From Ancylobacter pratisalsi (lineage in GTDB: Bacteria; Pseudomonadota; Alphaproteobacteria; Rhizobiales; Xanthobacteraceae), in contig NZ_CP048630.1 of the NCBI RefSeq assembly GCF_010669125.1, positions 1,240,001 through 1,304,000 on the forward strand: a stretch of DNA of 64,000 nucleotides, written 5' to 3'. Position numbers and translations under genes: made by a program. The first letter of the stretch is position 1. Every line of letters begins with the position of its first letter. Shown piece by piece: positions 29,387 to 40,335 of this stretch. The notes beneath the pieces are model-generated. The model was not told the DNA's origin, ran no database searches, and worked only from the letters and a program-made list of their open reading frames with translations.

Positions 29387-30493
29387 GTGGAATTCAACGG
29401 TGAACGCTTCATCCCCGGCGTGACGGGACCCATCGCCTCCGAACATCAGCACCGCTACGGCTTCGCCTCGCAATTCGTGGCCAATCGCGCCGTGCTCGAC
29501 GTTGCTTCCGGCGAAGGGTATGGCACCGCCTTCCTGGCACGAACCGCGCGTAGCGTCATCGGCGTGGACGTCGACCCCGAAGCCGTTGCGCATGCCGAGG
29601 CGCGCTATGGCGGCGAGAATGGCCCGCGCTTCCAGCTGGGTGATATCGACGCCCTGCCTTTCCCCGATGCGAGCTTCGACGTGGTGGTGTCCTTCGAGAC
29701 CATCGAGCATGTCCCCAATCCGACCACGGCCCTGCGCGAACTGCGGCGCGTGCTGAAGCCCGACGGTCTGCTGATCATCTCGACCCCCGACCGCGACGTC
29801 TACACCGACGCCCTTGGCAACCGGAACGAGTTTCACCTCGCCGAGCTGTCGACCGACGAGTTCCGGCAGGCACTGGAGCCGCTGTTTCCCACCGTCCAGC
29901 TCTTCGGCCAGAAGACCACCGTCGCCTCGCTGATGGTACCTCTTGAGCCGACGGCAGGCGCCGAATCCACGGGTACCCATGAAATGTGGTGGCTCGACGC
30001 GAACGGCCTCACCCTGACGCCTACACCAGAGGGCAAGCCCGTCTATATCGTCGCCGTCTGCTCGCCCACGCCCCAGACCACGCTGCCCCGCTCGGTGCTC
30101 GTGGATGCGTCGGAAGGCGGAGCCGGCCCGATGGAAACCTTGCAGACCTGGGCGAATGCTCTGAGCGAGCAGGCACGACAGCAGGCCGAGGAGCAGGCCG
30201 CGACCATTGCCCGCCAGAAGGCGGAACTGGCGGCGGCCTACGAACAGCTCGCCCTTCGGCAGGAGATCGCGCAGTACGCCTTTGGCGCCATCCGCGCGGC
30301 GAATGCCAGGCTGCTTATGTCAGGCGGCGCGCACGCCGATGACCTCCTGCAGCGGACAGCCGCGGAGCCCTCAGCGGACATACCGGCCGCGGCGGAAGAT
30401 CCGTGGAACGGGCTGAAAAGAGAGATCGAGGATCTCGTCATGCTGGCGGACACGCTGGTTACCCATGCGACTGCCGAGCTGATGCGCGACTGA
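29387..30493 (+). CDS. class I SAM-dependent methyltransferase with C-terminal coiled coil
   Basis: A 368-residue protein. The methyltransferase domain (about 1-180) has motif I VLDVASGEGYGTAFLA, then GVDVDPEAVAHAEARY and SFETIEHVPNPTTALRELRR. After about residue 250 a glutamine/alanine-rich helix (LSEQARQQAEEQAATIARQK) forms a probable coiled coil. GTG 29387 (VEFNGERFIPG) is chosen because GAAGGAG lies five bases upstream and this N-terminus is typical of glycan-linked methyltransferases. Substrate unknown; a cell-surface glycan role is possible. Confidence 0.85.
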   Translation: MEFNGERFIPGVTGPIASEHQHRYGFASQFVANRAVLDVASGEGYGTAFLARTARSVIGVDVDPEAVAHAEARYGGENGPRFQLGDIDALPFPDASFDVVVSFETIEHVPNPTTALRELRRVLKPDGLLIISTPDRDVYTDALGNRNEFHLAELSTDEFRQALEPLFPTVQLFGQKTTVASLMVPLEPTAGAESTGTHEMWWLDANGLTLTPTPEGKPVYIVAVCSPTPQTTLPRSVLVDASEGGAGPMETLQTWANALSEQARQQAEEQAATIARQKAELAAAYEQLALRQEIAQYAFGAIRAANARLLMSGGAHADDLLQRTAAEPSADIPAAAEDPWNGLKREIEDLVMLADTLVTHATAELMRD

Positions 30494-30589
30494 CGTTACC
30501 CGGGAAGGCCGGAGGGCGCTCGGCGCCTTCGGTCGCCGCCGTCCCACGGCCGACCGGGCGGGGCAATTGACCCGTGCCGAGCGCGCCGA

Positions 30590-31291
30590 TCAGTCGATGA
30601 GATAGCGGGCGCCGATGCGGATTTCGTGTGCGCTCTGGTCGAAGTCCGGCATCGCGCCGCCGAGGTCGACGCCATCGAGCGCGAGATAGCGATAGCCAAC
30701 ATCGAGCATCCAGTTCGGCCCGAGAGAGACCGCGACACCCGCCATCAGGCCCCACGCCAGGCCCCAGCCATCGGTGCTGCCAAGGCGCGAGCCGCCGAAG
30801 TCGATATCGTCGAAAGAGGCGAATCCCGCGCCGATCCCTGCGCCGACATAGGGCGTGAAGCCGTTCCAGGTCCCAAGGTCGATATAGGCGTTGGCCATGA
30901 AGGTGGCGACGCTGTAGTCGGCCGAAAGGCCCGCCGTGGTGTAGTCGGCTTCTGTCCGGTAATCGGCGGTCGCGTCGACACGGAGCCAGTCGGTCACGCG
31001 GAAGCCTGCGCCAACACCCAGAAGCCAGGCGTCGCCGAGGGCCGGATCGGTCGAGTTGAAATTCAGCGCCGACCAGTCCGGCGTCTCGTTGAACACGTAG
31101 CCGACATCGCCGCGCAGATACCAGCCGCTGCTGTCTTCCACAGTCGGCGCCTTGGCCAGCAGATCATCGGCCGCACCAAGACCGGAAGCGCCCAGATCGG
31201 CGGCGCGGGCGGGCGCGGGCATCACGAGGGAGCTGCCGCCCACGGCCAGAAGGACCGCACCGATCGGGAAACAAAGCCTCGCGCAACGCAT
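30590..31291 (-). CDS. outer-membrane beta-barrel protein (Omp25/31-like)
   Basis: A 233-residue protein with signal peptide (LCFPIGAVLLAVGGSSLVMP, cleavage near ARA-AD). Alternating beta-strands such as GWYLRGDVGYVFN, FTPYVGAGIGAGFASF and MLDVGYRYLAL form an eight-stranded barrel pattern. The last residue is aspartate after ARYLI rather than the usual aromatic. It is the kind of immunogenic small porin-like protein common in rhizobiales. ATG 31291 (MRCARLCF) is chosen to fit the signal peptide. Confidence 0.88.
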   Translation of the reverse strand: MRCARLCFPIGAVLLAVGGSSLVMPAPARAADLGASGLGAADDLLAKAPTVEDSSGWYLRGDVGYVFNETPDWSALNFNSTDPALGDAWLLGVGAGFRVTDWLRVDATADYRTEADYTTAGLSADYSVATFMANAYIDLGTWNGFTPYVGAGIGAGFASFDDIDFGGSRLGSTDGWGLAWGLMAGVAVSLGPNWMLDVGYRYLALDGVDLGGAMPDFDQSAHEIRIGARYLID

Positions 31292-31405
31292 CACAGAACC
31301 TGCCGCAGACATAAACCACACCAGGGCCGTTTCCGGCCTCTGGCATGCAGTCTGGCAGCGATTCTTTAAGGAGCGCTTAACCTTAACGGTCTGCTACCGC
31401 CTGAT

Positions 31406-32233
31406 TTAGCCACCATGTTTGGCCGCCCGCGCGGCCGCCTCCAGATGCGGCGTCAGCTGGGGGTCGAGGCGCAGGGCCATGGCGAGGCGGGCGAGAAAGG
31501 CCCGCTCGGCGCTGGTGTCCGCATCGATCGCGAGCAGCGCGCAGATATAGACCTCGGCGGCCTCCTCGGGCTTCGATACCGCGCCCGCGATTGCCTCCAC
31601 GCTGGCCGGGCTGGCGAGTTCGGCGGTGAGGAAGCGCTCCGCCTCGTCGAGCGTGGATCCGCGTTCGCCGAGCTTGGCGGAAATCGCGGCGCGCTCGACG
31701 TCGTCGATATGCCCGTCGGCCAGCGACGCCGCGATCATCGTACGCAGCAGCACGAGCGGAAGGTCGGTGGCGTCGGCCTGCGCGGGATGGAACGGGGATT
31801 CCGGCGGGGGCAGCGCGGCCCCGGCGGGGGGCAACGGCTCGGCCGCCTGTTGCGGGGCCTGATCCTGCTGATAGGTCTGGTAGGCCTTGTAGGCGAGCGT
31901 GCCGACAAGGGCGAGCCCGCCCAGCTTCACCGCGCTTGAGCCGAGCCTGCGCCCTGTCTTGCTGCCGAGCACCAGCGACATCAGCGCCCCGGCCGCCGCC
32001 CCGCCGGCGAGCGCGCCGCCATTGCCGGCGAGATAGTCCCTGGCACGCGCCATCATGTCCCCGCTGCCGGAAGGCTCGGCGCCCGCCGACCCCGAGATCG
32101 CGCCGGACAGCCCGCCGAGCAGGCTCCCGAGCGGATCGTCCTGCGTCGCGGGCGGCTGGCCGGGAGCTTCCTGCTGGGGCGCCAGAAACTGGTCGAGGAG
32201 CCGCTTGGCGTCGAAATTACCGCTGTTCAGCAT
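31406..32233 (-). CDS. DUF533 (YebE-like, TerB-fold) membrane protein
   Basis: A 275-residue protein. A Gly/Pro-rich N-terminal half contains a glycine-zipper-like hydrophobic stretch (GGALAGGAAAGALMSLVLGS, about 72-91) and a helix (LGGLALVGTLAYKAYQTYQQ). A C-terminal TerB-like helical domain follows (LLRTMIAASLADGHIDDVER). This is the normal DUF533 layout. Function is unknown. Confidence 0.88.
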   Translation of the reverse strand: MLNSGNFDAKRLLDQFLAPQQEAPGQPPATQDDPLGSLLGGLSGAISGSAGAEPSGSGDMMARARDYLAGNGGALAGGAAAGALMSLVLGSKTGRRLGSSAVKLGGLALVGTLAYKAYQTYQQDQAPQQAAEPLPPAGAALPPPESPFHPAQADATDLPLVLLRTMIAASLADGHIDDVERAAISAKLGERGSTLDEAERFLTAELASPASVEAIAGAVSKPEEAAEVYICALLAIDADTSAERAFLARLAMALRLDPQLTPHLEAAARAAKHGG

Positions 32234-32381
32234 GTCCGGTGCTCCTGTCTTAACCTATGGGAAATCAGCTAGGCGCCGATCGTGGCAGCCCCAAGGAAAC
32301 ACCGGGAGCGGCCGTTCAGCATCAGGTGATGCCCGCACACCGCGTCAAAGGCGCGACGCTTCCCTCAGCCCGAACCGCCAA

Positions 32382-32417
32382 CGTCGCTAGCGGACAACGG
32401 ATGTCGCATTTGTTCAA
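32382..32417 (+). promoter_or_regulatory. paired TGTCGC-N8-AA site upstream of soxB
   Basis: Half-site 1 is CGTCGC-N8-AA (32382-32397, one mismatch) and half-site 2 is TGTCGC-N8-AA (32402-32417). The direct repeats are 20 bases apart and end about 90 bases before the soxB start. The same arrangement occurs upstream of gbcA. Confidence 0.6.
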
Positions 32418-32507
32418 CACCGGCGCCGAAACGGTGCTCGCTCCCGTCGGCCCGTTGCGCGAGCATGCCGCGTCATGGTCACGCGACGTTTTCGTCGGAG
32501 GCTCATC

Positions 32508-33758
32508 GTGCAGAAATTCTCCGGCTTCGAGCTGTTTCGCCGCGCGCTGGGCGGCCATAAGGGATGGCAGCCGCAATGGCGCACGCCCGAACCCAAGGCG
32601 GAATACGACGTAATCATCGTCGGCGCCGGTGGCCATGGGCTGGCAACCGCCTATTACCTCGCCAAGGAGCATGGCATCACCAATGTCGCGGTCATCGAGC
32701 GCGGCTGGCTGGGCGGCGGCAATACCGGACGCAACACCACCATCGTGCGCTCGAACTACCTGTTCGACGAAAGCGCCGGCCTCTACGAGCATGCGGTGAA
32801 GCTGTGGGAAGGCCTCTCCGCCGACCTCAACTACAACGTGATGTACTCGGCGCGCGGCGTCCTGATGCTCGCGCATAATCACCACGACGTTCAGAGCTTC
32901 ACGCGCCACGTGCATTCGAACCGCCTGAACGGCGTCGACAACGAATGGCTGACCGCCGAGGAGTGCAAGGCGTTCTGTCCCCCGCTCAACATCTCCTCGA
33001 TGCGCTACCCGATCCTGGGCGGCGCGCTGCAGCGGCGCGGTGGCACCGCGCGCCATGACGCGGTGGCCTGGGGCTTCGCCCGCGCGGCCGATGCCCGCGG
33101 CGTCGACATTATTCAGAACTGCGAAGTCACCGCGATCCGCCGCGACGCCTCGGGGGCGGTCGAGGGGGTGGACACCTCGCACGGCTTCATCCGGGCAAAG
33201 AAGATCGGCGTTTCCGCCGCCGGCCACACCAGCGTGGTGATGGCGATGGCAGGGGTTCGCATGCCGCTGGAAAGCTATCCGCTTCAGGCGCTGGTGTCGG
33301 AGCCGGTCAAGCCGGCCTTTCCGACCGTCGTCATGTCCAACACCATCCACGCCTACATTTCGCAGTCCGACAAGGGCGAGATGGTGATCGGCGCGGGCAC
33401 CGACGCCTATACCAGCTACTCCCAGCGCGGCGGCCTGCACATCACCACCCACACGCTCGACGCGATCTGCGAGCTGGTGCCCCAGTTCCGGCGCCTGCGC
33501 ATGCTGCGCAACTGGGGCGGCATCGTCGACGTCACCCCCGACCGCTCGCCGATTATCGCCAAAACCCCGGTGCCGGGGCTTTACGTGAACTGCGGCTGGG
33601 GTACGGGCGGCTTCAAGGCCACGCCGGGCTCGGGCAACGTGTTCGCCCACACCATCGCGAAGGACCAGCCGCACCCGATCAACGCGGCGTTCACGCTGGA
33701 ACGCTTCCGCGACGGCTTCCTGATCGACGAGGCGGCGGCCGCCGCCGTCGCGCACTGA
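32508..33758 (+). CDS. soxB: sarcosine oxidase beta subunit
   Basis: A 416-residue FAD/FMN subunit of heterotetrameric sarcosine oxidase, which oxidises sarcosine to glycine while passing the methyl to tetrahydrofolate. The FAD Rossmann motif is [20 protein letters not shown] (about 34-53). His183 in [11 protein letters not shown] is in the context where the covalent FMN histidine of this family lies. The start is GTG 32508 ([14 protein letters not shown]): CGGAGG lies seven bases upstream and the N-terminus matches the family. First gene of soxBDAG, preceded by a paired TGTCGC site. Confidence 0.95.
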   Translation: MQKFSGFELFRRALGGHKGWQPQWRTPEPKAEYDVIIVGAGGHGLATAYYLAKEHGITNVAVIERGWLGGGNTGRNTTIVRSNYLFDESAGLYEHAVKLWEGLSADLNYNVMYSARGVLMLAHNHHDVQSFTRHVHSNRLNGVDNEWLTAEECKAFCPPLNISSMRYPILGGALQRRGGTARHDAVAWGFARAADARGVDIIQNCEVTAIRRDASGAVEGVDTSHGFIRAKKIGVSAAGHTSVVMAMAGVRMPLESYPLQALVSEPVKPAFPTVVMSNTIHAYISQSDKGEMVIGAGTDAYTSYSQRGGLHITTHTLDAICELVPQFRRLRMLRNWGGIVDVTPDRSPIIAKTPVPGLYVNCGWGTGGFKATPGSGNVFAHTIAKDQPHPINAAFTLERFRDGFLIDEAAAAAVAH

Positions 33759-33768
33759 AGAGGCGCAC

Positions 33769-34071
33769 ATGCTCATCATCACATGTCCCTTCTGCGGCGC
33801 GCGGCCAGAGGCCGAATTCCGCTATGGCGGCGAGGCCCATGTCGCCCGCCCGGCCGACCCGAGCGCGCTGTCCGATCAGGAATGGGCGGATTTCCTCTAC
33901 AATCGCACCAATCCCAAGGGCCTTCATGCCGAGCGCTGGCGCCACATCCATGGCTGCGGGCGCTACTTCAACGCGCTGCGCGACACGGTGAGCGACTTCT
34001 TCGTCACCACCTACAAGACCGGCGAGCCGCGCCCCGGCCACGACGCGACCACCACCGCGGGAGAGCGTTGA
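33769..34071 (+). CDS. soxD: sarcosine oxidase delta subunit
   Basis: A 100-residue zinc-binding small subunit. Cys6 and Cys9 are in ITCPFCGARPE, and His59 and Cys63 in WRHIHGCGRYFN, giving the usual zinc site. It sits 10 bases after soxB and one base before soxA. Typical size. Confidence 0.95.
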   Translation: MLIITCPFCGARPEAEFRYGGEAHVARPADPSALSDQEWADFLYNRTNPKGLHAERWRHIHGCGRYFNALRDTVSDFFVTTYKTGEPRPGHDATTTAGER

Positions 34072-34072
34072 G

Positions 34073-37000
34073 ATGACCCACCGTTTCCGCACGCCCTCCG
34101 GCGGGCGCGTCGACCGTGGCGCGACGGTCTCCTTCCGCTTCGATGGCAAGAGGTATGAGGGCTTTCGCGGCGATACGCTCGCCTCGGCGCTCCTCGCCAA
34201 CGGCGTTCATCTGGTCGCGCGCTCGTTCAAGTATCATCGTCCGCGCGGCATTCTCTCCGCCGGTTCGGACGAGCCGAACGCGCTCGTCAATGTCGCGCGC
34301 GACGCCGCCCGCGCCGCACCGAACCTGCGCGCCACGCAGGTCGAGATCTATCAGGGCCTCAAGGCCGAGAGCCAGAACCGCTGGCCCTCGCTGTCCTTCG
34401 ACGCCGGGGCGATGAACGACCTGTTCTCCCCCTTCCTGCCGGCGGGCTTCTACTACAAGACCTTCATGTGGCCAGCCGGGGCCTGGAAGCGCTTCTACGA
34501 GCCGAAGATCCGCGCCATGGCGGGTCTCGGCGTCGCCCCCACCCTTCCCGATCCCGACCGCTACACCCAGAACTACGCGCATTGCGACGTGCTGGTCGTC
34601 GGCGCCGGTCCGGCGGGCCTTGCGGCGGCGCTGGCGGCGGCGGAGAGCGGCGCCCGCGTCATCATGTGCGACGAGCAGGCCGAACTCGGCGGCTCGCTGC
34701 TGGCGGACACCGGCGCCACCATCGAAGGCCGGCCGGCGAGCGAATGGCTGGCCGAGACGCTTGGCGCGCTCGCCAGGCGGGACAACGTCACCCTGCTGCC
34801 GCGCACCACCGCCTTCGGCTATTTCCCGCACAATCTGATCGCGCTGGCCGAGCGCGTCACCGAGCATCTCGCCGCGCCCGGGCCGAACCAGCCGCGCGAG
34901 CGGCTGTGGCAGGTGCGGGCCCGCGAGGTCGTCATTGCCGCTGGCGCGCTGGAGCGCCCGCTGGTGTTCCCGGAAAATGACCGCCCCGGCGTCATGCTGG
35001 CGGATTCGGCCCGCACCTATCTCAATCGCTACGGCGTGCGGGTCGGCGAAAAGGCCGTCATCTTCACCGCCTGCGATGCCGGCTACCGCACCGCGCTCGA
35101 TCTTCAGGCTGGCGGCGTTCACATCGCGGCGGTCGCCGACCTGCGCGCCGAGGTGACAGGCGAGCTTCCGGCCCGCGCGCTCGCCGCCGGCATCGATGTG
35201 CGCCCCGGCACGGTGGTGACCGGAACGTCCGGCCGCCTGCGCGTTGCCGCCGCCCGTCTTGCCAAGCTCAAGGATGGCGGGGTCGGCCCGTCGGAGACGC
35301 TGGCCTGCGACGCGGTTCTGATGTCGGGCGGCTTCACCCCAAGCGTGCACCTGTTCTCCCAGTCGCGGGGCAAGCTCGCCTGGGACGCGGCGGCCGGCGC
35401 CTACCTGCCCGGCGCCTCGGTCGAGCGCGAGCGCTCGGCGGGAGCGTGCCGAGGGGTCTACGGCCTTCAGGCCGTGCTGGAAGACGGCTATGCCGCCGGC
35501 GAGGCCGCCGCCTCGGAGGCACGCGCGAGTGCCGCACCGGGCCGCCGTCCCGGCGTTTCCACCGCGCCGAGCACACGCGCCTTCCCGGCGACCGCGGACG
35601 CCGCGTCGAGCGAGGGGTTCATCGGCGCCACGCCCCATGCCCGCAACCCGGCCTTCGTAAAGGCCTTCGTCGACTGGCAGAACGACGTCACGGCCAAGGA
35701 CATCAAGCTGGCGACGCGGGAGGGCTTCCGCTCCATCGAGCATGTGAAGCGCTACACCACGACGGGCATGGCGACCGATCAGGGCAAGACCTCGAACATG
35801 AACGCGCTCGGCATCGTGTCGGAAGCGATCGGCGAGGCCGTGCCGAAGATCGGGCTCACCACCTTCCGCCCGCCCTTCACGCCGACCACCTTCGGCCTCT
35901 TTGCCGGGGCCGCGCGCGGCGACCTGTTCGATCCCGTGCGCAAGACCCCGATCCACGACTGGGCCGCCGAGCACGGCGCCGCCTTCGAGGATGTCAGCCT
36001 GTGGAAGCGCGCGCACTACTTCCCCCGGGCGGGTGAGGACATGCACGCCGCCGTGGCGCGCGAATGCCGGGCGGTGCGCTCGTCGGTCGGCCTGTTCGAT
36101 GCCTCGACGCTGGGCAAGATCGAGATCGTCGGTCCCGACGCCGCCGAGTTCATGAACCGGATCTACACCAACGCCTGGACCAAGCTGGAGCCGGGCCGGC
36201 TGCGCTATGGCGTGATGCTGCGCGAGGACGGTTTCGTGATGGATGACGGCGTGGTCGGGCGCCTGGCGCCGGACCGCTTCCACGTCACCACCACCACCGG
36301 CGGCGCGCCGCGCGTGCTCGCCCACATGGAAGACTACCTCCAGACCGAATGGCCGGAGCTCGATGTGTGGCTGACCTCCACCACCGAACAGTGGGCGGTG
36401 ATCGCGGTTCAGGGCCCCTATGCCCGCGCGGTGCTCGAACCGCTGGTCGAGGGCATCGACCTGTCCAAGGAGGCCTTCCAGCATATGAGCGTGCGCGAGG
36501 GGCGGATCTGCGGCGTGCCCACGCGCCTGTTCAGCGTGTCCTTCACCGGCGAGCTGGGTTTCGAGGTCAACGTGCCTTCCACCTATGGTCGCGGAGTGTG
36601 GGAAGCCATCTTTGCCGCCGGCGAGCGCTTCGGCATCACGCCCTACGGCACCGAGACCATGCACGTCCTGCGCGCCGAGAAGGGCTACATCATCGTCGGC
36701 CAGGAGACCGACGGCACGGCGACGCCGGACGACGTCAATCTCGGCTGGGCGGTGGGCAAGGCGAAGAAGGACTTCGTCGGCAAGCGCTCCCTAAGCCGCG
36801 CCGCCTTCTCCCAGCCGGACCGAAAGCAGCTCGTCGGCTTGCTCACCAAGGACCCGAGCGTGGTGCTGGAGGAAGGCGCGCAGATCGTGGCCGCGCCCGG
36901 CACACCGGTGCCAGTGCCGATGCTCGGGCACGTCACCTCGTCCTATGCCAGCGCCACGCTCGGCCGTTCCATCGCGCTCGGCCTCGTCAAGGGCGGGCGC

Positions 37001-37108
37001 GCGCGCATCGGTGAAACGCTCTACGTGCCGATGCCGGAACGAACGATCGAGGTGGAGATCGTCGAACCCGCCTTCTACGACCCCAAGGGAGAGCGCCTCA
37101 ATGGCTGA
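34073..37108 (+). CDS. soxA: sarcosine oxidase alpha subunit
   Basis: A 1011-residue subunit. An N-terminal ferredoxin-like domain (about 1-110, with FKYHRPRGILSAGSDEPNAL) precedes an NAD-binding domain (VLVVGAGPAGLAAALAAAES, about 172-191). The C-terminal GcvT-like folate domain (about 600-1005, with VGLFDASTLGKIEI and GTETMHVLRAEKGYIIVGQE) ends the protein. The folate domain accepts formaldehyde from sarcosine to give methylene-THF. It overlaps soxG by eight bases. Length is normal for the heterotetrameric type. Confidence 0.96.
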   Translation: MTHRFRTPSGGRVDRGATVSFRFDGKRYEGFRGDTLASALLANGVHLVARSFKYHRPRGILSAGSDEPNALVNVARDAARAAPNLRATQVEIYQGLKAESQNRWPSLSFDAGAMNDLFSPFLPAGFYYKTFMWPAGAWKRFYEPKIRAMAGLGVAPTLPDPDRYTQNYAHCDVLVVGAGPAGLAAALAAAESGARVIMCDEQAELGGSLLADTGATIEGRPASEWLAETLGALARRDNVTLLPRTTAFGYFPHNLIALAERVTEHLAAPGPNQPRERLWQVRAREVVIAAGALERPLVFPENDRPGVMLADSARTYLNRYGVRVGEKAVIFTACDAGYRTALDLQAGGVHIAAVADLRAEVTGELPARALAAGIDVRPGTVVTGTSGRLRVAAARLAKLKDGGVGPSETLACDAVLMSGGFTPSVHLFSQSRGKLAWDAAAGAYLPGASVERERSAGACRGVYGLQAVLEDGYAAGEAAASEARASAAPGRRPGVSTAPSTRAFPATADAASSEGFIGATPHARNPAFVKAFVDWQNDVTAKDIKLATREGFRSIEHVKRYTTTGMATDQGKTSNMNALGIVSEAIGEAVPKIGLTTFRPPFTPTTFGLFAGAARGDLFDPVRKTPIHDWAAEHGAAFEDVSLWKRAHYFPRAGEDMHAAVARECRAVRSSVGLFDASTLGKIEIVGPDAAEFMNRIYTNAWTKLEPGRLRYGVMLREDGFVMDDGVVGRLAPDRFHVTTTTGGAPRVLAHMEDYLQTEWPELDVWLTSTTEQWAVIAVQGPYARAVLEPLVEGIDLSKEAFQHMSVREGRICGVPTRLFSVSFTGELGFEVNVPSTYGRGVWEAIFAAGERFGITPYGTETMHVLRAEKGYIIVGQETDGTATPDDVNLGWAVGKAKKDFVGKRSLSRAAFSQPDRKQLVGLLTKDPSVVLEEGAQIVAAPGTPVPVPMLGHVTSSYASATLGRSIALGLVKGGRARIGETLYVPMPERTIEVEIVEPAFYDPKGERLNG

Positions 37109-37664
37109 GATCATTCCTCGCCAGTCGCTCGACACGCTGGCGGCACACACGCCCGACATCGAAGCCGCGCGTCTGTTCGCGCTGAGTTCGGGCGCCCGCC
37201 TCGTCTTCCGCGGGCGCGAGAGCGCGATCGGCCCGGCGGGCGACGCCTTCGGTGTCGCCTTCCCGCGCGAGGCCTGCCGCTGGGTCGGCGGCAATGGCCG
37301 CTTCGTGCTCTGGCTGGGCCCGGATGAGTGGTTCCTCATCGCGCCGAACACCGACCCGGCCTCGATCACGGAAGCGATCGAGGCGGCCACGGCCGGCCTG
37401 CCACATTCGCTGGTGGACGTGTCCGCGCGCAGCTGCGCGATCGAGATCGCCGGCCCGAAGGCCGCCTTCATCCTCAACCAGGGCTGCCCGCTGGACCTGT
37501 CGCTGGAGGCGTTCCCGATCGGCATGTGCACGCGCACGGTGTTCCATAAGGCGGAGATCACGCTGGGTCGGCTGGGGCCGGAGGTGTTCCGCATCGACAT
37601 CTGGAATTCGTTCGCGCCCTATGTGTGGGAGCTTCTGGAGGAAGCGCGGCGCGAGTTCGCGTGA
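37101..37664 (+). CDS. soxG: sarcosine oxidase gamma subunit
   Basis: A 187-residue GcvT-like small subunit with ARSCAIEIAGPKAAFILNQG and FRIDIWNSFAPYVWELLEEA. ATG 37101 lies inside the soxA 3' end (8-base overlap), indicating coupled translation. It completes the soxBDAG set. The usual companions glyA, folD or purU are not adjacent; sdaA follows instead. Confidence 0.93.
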   Translation: MAEIIPRQSLDTLAAHTPDIEAARLFALSSGARLVFRGRESAIGPAGDAFGVAFPREACRWVGGNGRFVLWLGPDEWFLIAPNTDPASITEAIEAATAGLPHSLVDVSARSCAIEIAGPKAAFILNQGCPLDLSLEAFPIGMCTRTVFHKAEITLGRLGPEVFRIDIWNSFAPYVWELLEEARREFA

Positions 37665-37742
37665 CCGCGGCCGGCAGGTCCCGTATCACTGCGTCACGAC
37701 GCCCGTCGTCCCATCAAGGCCACACGAACCCGGGGCACCTGT

Positions 37743-39107
<1,365 letters not shown>

Positions 39108-39192
39108 AGCTCTACGACCTTTGGACGAACGGCACCGTCCTTGCTACCGGAATCGGCGGATTAGGTTATGCTGAAACCAGGAAGACGACGCC

Positions 39193-40248
39193 ATGAACCA
39201 GTTGCGCCCTGGCCTTCCAGGACAGAATCCCACCCCGGCCGCCCCCCTGCCGGCGTTGAATGTCGGCTTCATCCTGACCGACAACTTCACCCTCTCGGCC
39301 TTCTCCCTCATCGTCGACCAGCTCCGCCTCGCCGCCGATGACGGCGACCGCTCGCGCCCCATCCTGGCGCGCTGGCAGGTCATGTCGCCGCGAACGGATG
39401 CCATTCGCGCCAGTTGCGGCGTGTCGGTATCGCCTTCCGGGCCCCTGCTCGACCCCGCCGGGCTGAACTACATCGTCGTCGTTGGCGGGCTGCTTCACAC
39501 CGGCCATCAGCTTGACGAGGAGAGCGTCGCCTATCTCAAGCGCGCGGCGAAGGCCGGCGTGCCGCTGGTGGGCGTGTGCACGGGCAGCTTCGTTCTCGCC
39601 CGCGCCGGGCTGATGACCGGCCGGCGCTGCTGCGTCTCCTGGTATCACTATCAGGACTTCCTGGAGGAATTCCCCCATCACACCCCGGTCGCGGACCGGC
39701 TCTATGTGATCGACGGCGACCGCATCACCTGCGCCGGCGGCGGAGGGGCTGCCGATCTCGCCACAGCGCTGGTGGAGAAGTTCCTCGGCCGCGCCATCGC
39801 GCAGAAGAGCCGTCACGTCCTGCTGCTCGACCGCCAGCGCACCGGCTCGGAATCCCAGCCCCATCCCCCGATCGCGGACCTCGTCGCCGACGACAGGGTG
39901 CGCCGGTCGCTGCTGCTGATGGAGCAGCATCTGGCCGACCCGCTGCCCATTGCCGATATCGCGCGGCGGCTCCAGCTTTCCACGCGCCAGCTGGAGCGGC
40001 TGTTCCAGACCGTGATGGGCCAGCGCCCGGCGGAATTCTACCGGCGCCTGCGCCTGCGCTATGCCCGCTTCCTGCTCGACACCACCGGCCGCTCGGTAAC
40101 CGATATCGCGCTGGAATCCGGCTTCTCGGACTGCGCCCATTTCTCGCGCCAGTTCAAGGCGCAGCACGGCTTCACGCCCTCCGACGCGCGGGCCCGCGCG
40201 CCCGGCCCGCTGGCGCGCAATCTCGCCGGGCAGCGCCTGTTCGAATAG
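39193..40248 (+). CDS. GlxA-family AraC transcriptional regulator (GbdR-like), copy 1
   Basis: A 351-residue regulator. The N-terminal DJ-1/PfpI-like sensor domain (about 20-215, elbow GVCTGSFVLARAGLM) is followed by a C-terminal AraC domain (about 235-335, with ADIARRLQLSTRQLERLFQ and DIALESGFSDCAHFSRQFK). Betaine-, carnitine- and arginine-responsive regulators (GbdR, CdhR, ArgR) share this architecture. It sits directly after soxBDAG-sdaA, so glycine betaine or dimethylglycine is a likely inducer (inference). A hairpin follows its stop. Confidence 0.92.
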   Translation: MNQLRPGLPGQNPTPAAPLPALNVGFILTDNFTLSAFSLIVDQLRLAADDGDRSRPILARWQVMSPRTDAIRASCGVSVSPSGPLLDPAGLNYIVVVGGLLHTGHQLDEESVAYLKRAAKAGVPLVGVCTGSFVLARAGLMTGRRCCVSWYHYQDFLEEFPHHTPVADRLYVIDGDRITCAGGGGAADLATALVEKFLGRAIAQKSRHVLLLDRQRTGSESQPHPPIADLVADDRVRRSLLLMEQHLADPLPIADIARRLQLSTRQLERLFQTVMGQRPAEFYRRLRLRYARFLLDTTGRSVTDIALESGFSDCAHFSRQFKAQHGFTPSDARARAPGPLARNLAGQRLFE

Positions 40249-40300
40249 GTTCGGATGCCGCGTGGCCGAGGGCGAAGCCCGCCATGGCGATGTGAACCCA

Positions 40301-40330
40301 CGCGCGGCGGGGTTGGAACCCCGCCGCGCG
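40301..40330. terminator. long GC hairpin between convergent genes
   Basis: A perfect inverted repeat with 14-base arms, CGCGCGGCGGGGTT / AACCCCGCCGCGCG, and only two central bases. It lies between the GlxA regulator and the convergent secreted-protein gene. There is no T run, so it is at most a bidirectional, factor-dependent or imperfect terminator. Confidence 0.55.
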
Positions 40331-40335
40331 ATGGC

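Noticed and set aside
34004..36664. An 886-codon open frame opposite soxA
   Set aside because: Shadow of soxA in a GC-rich region; no domain or ribosome-binding site.
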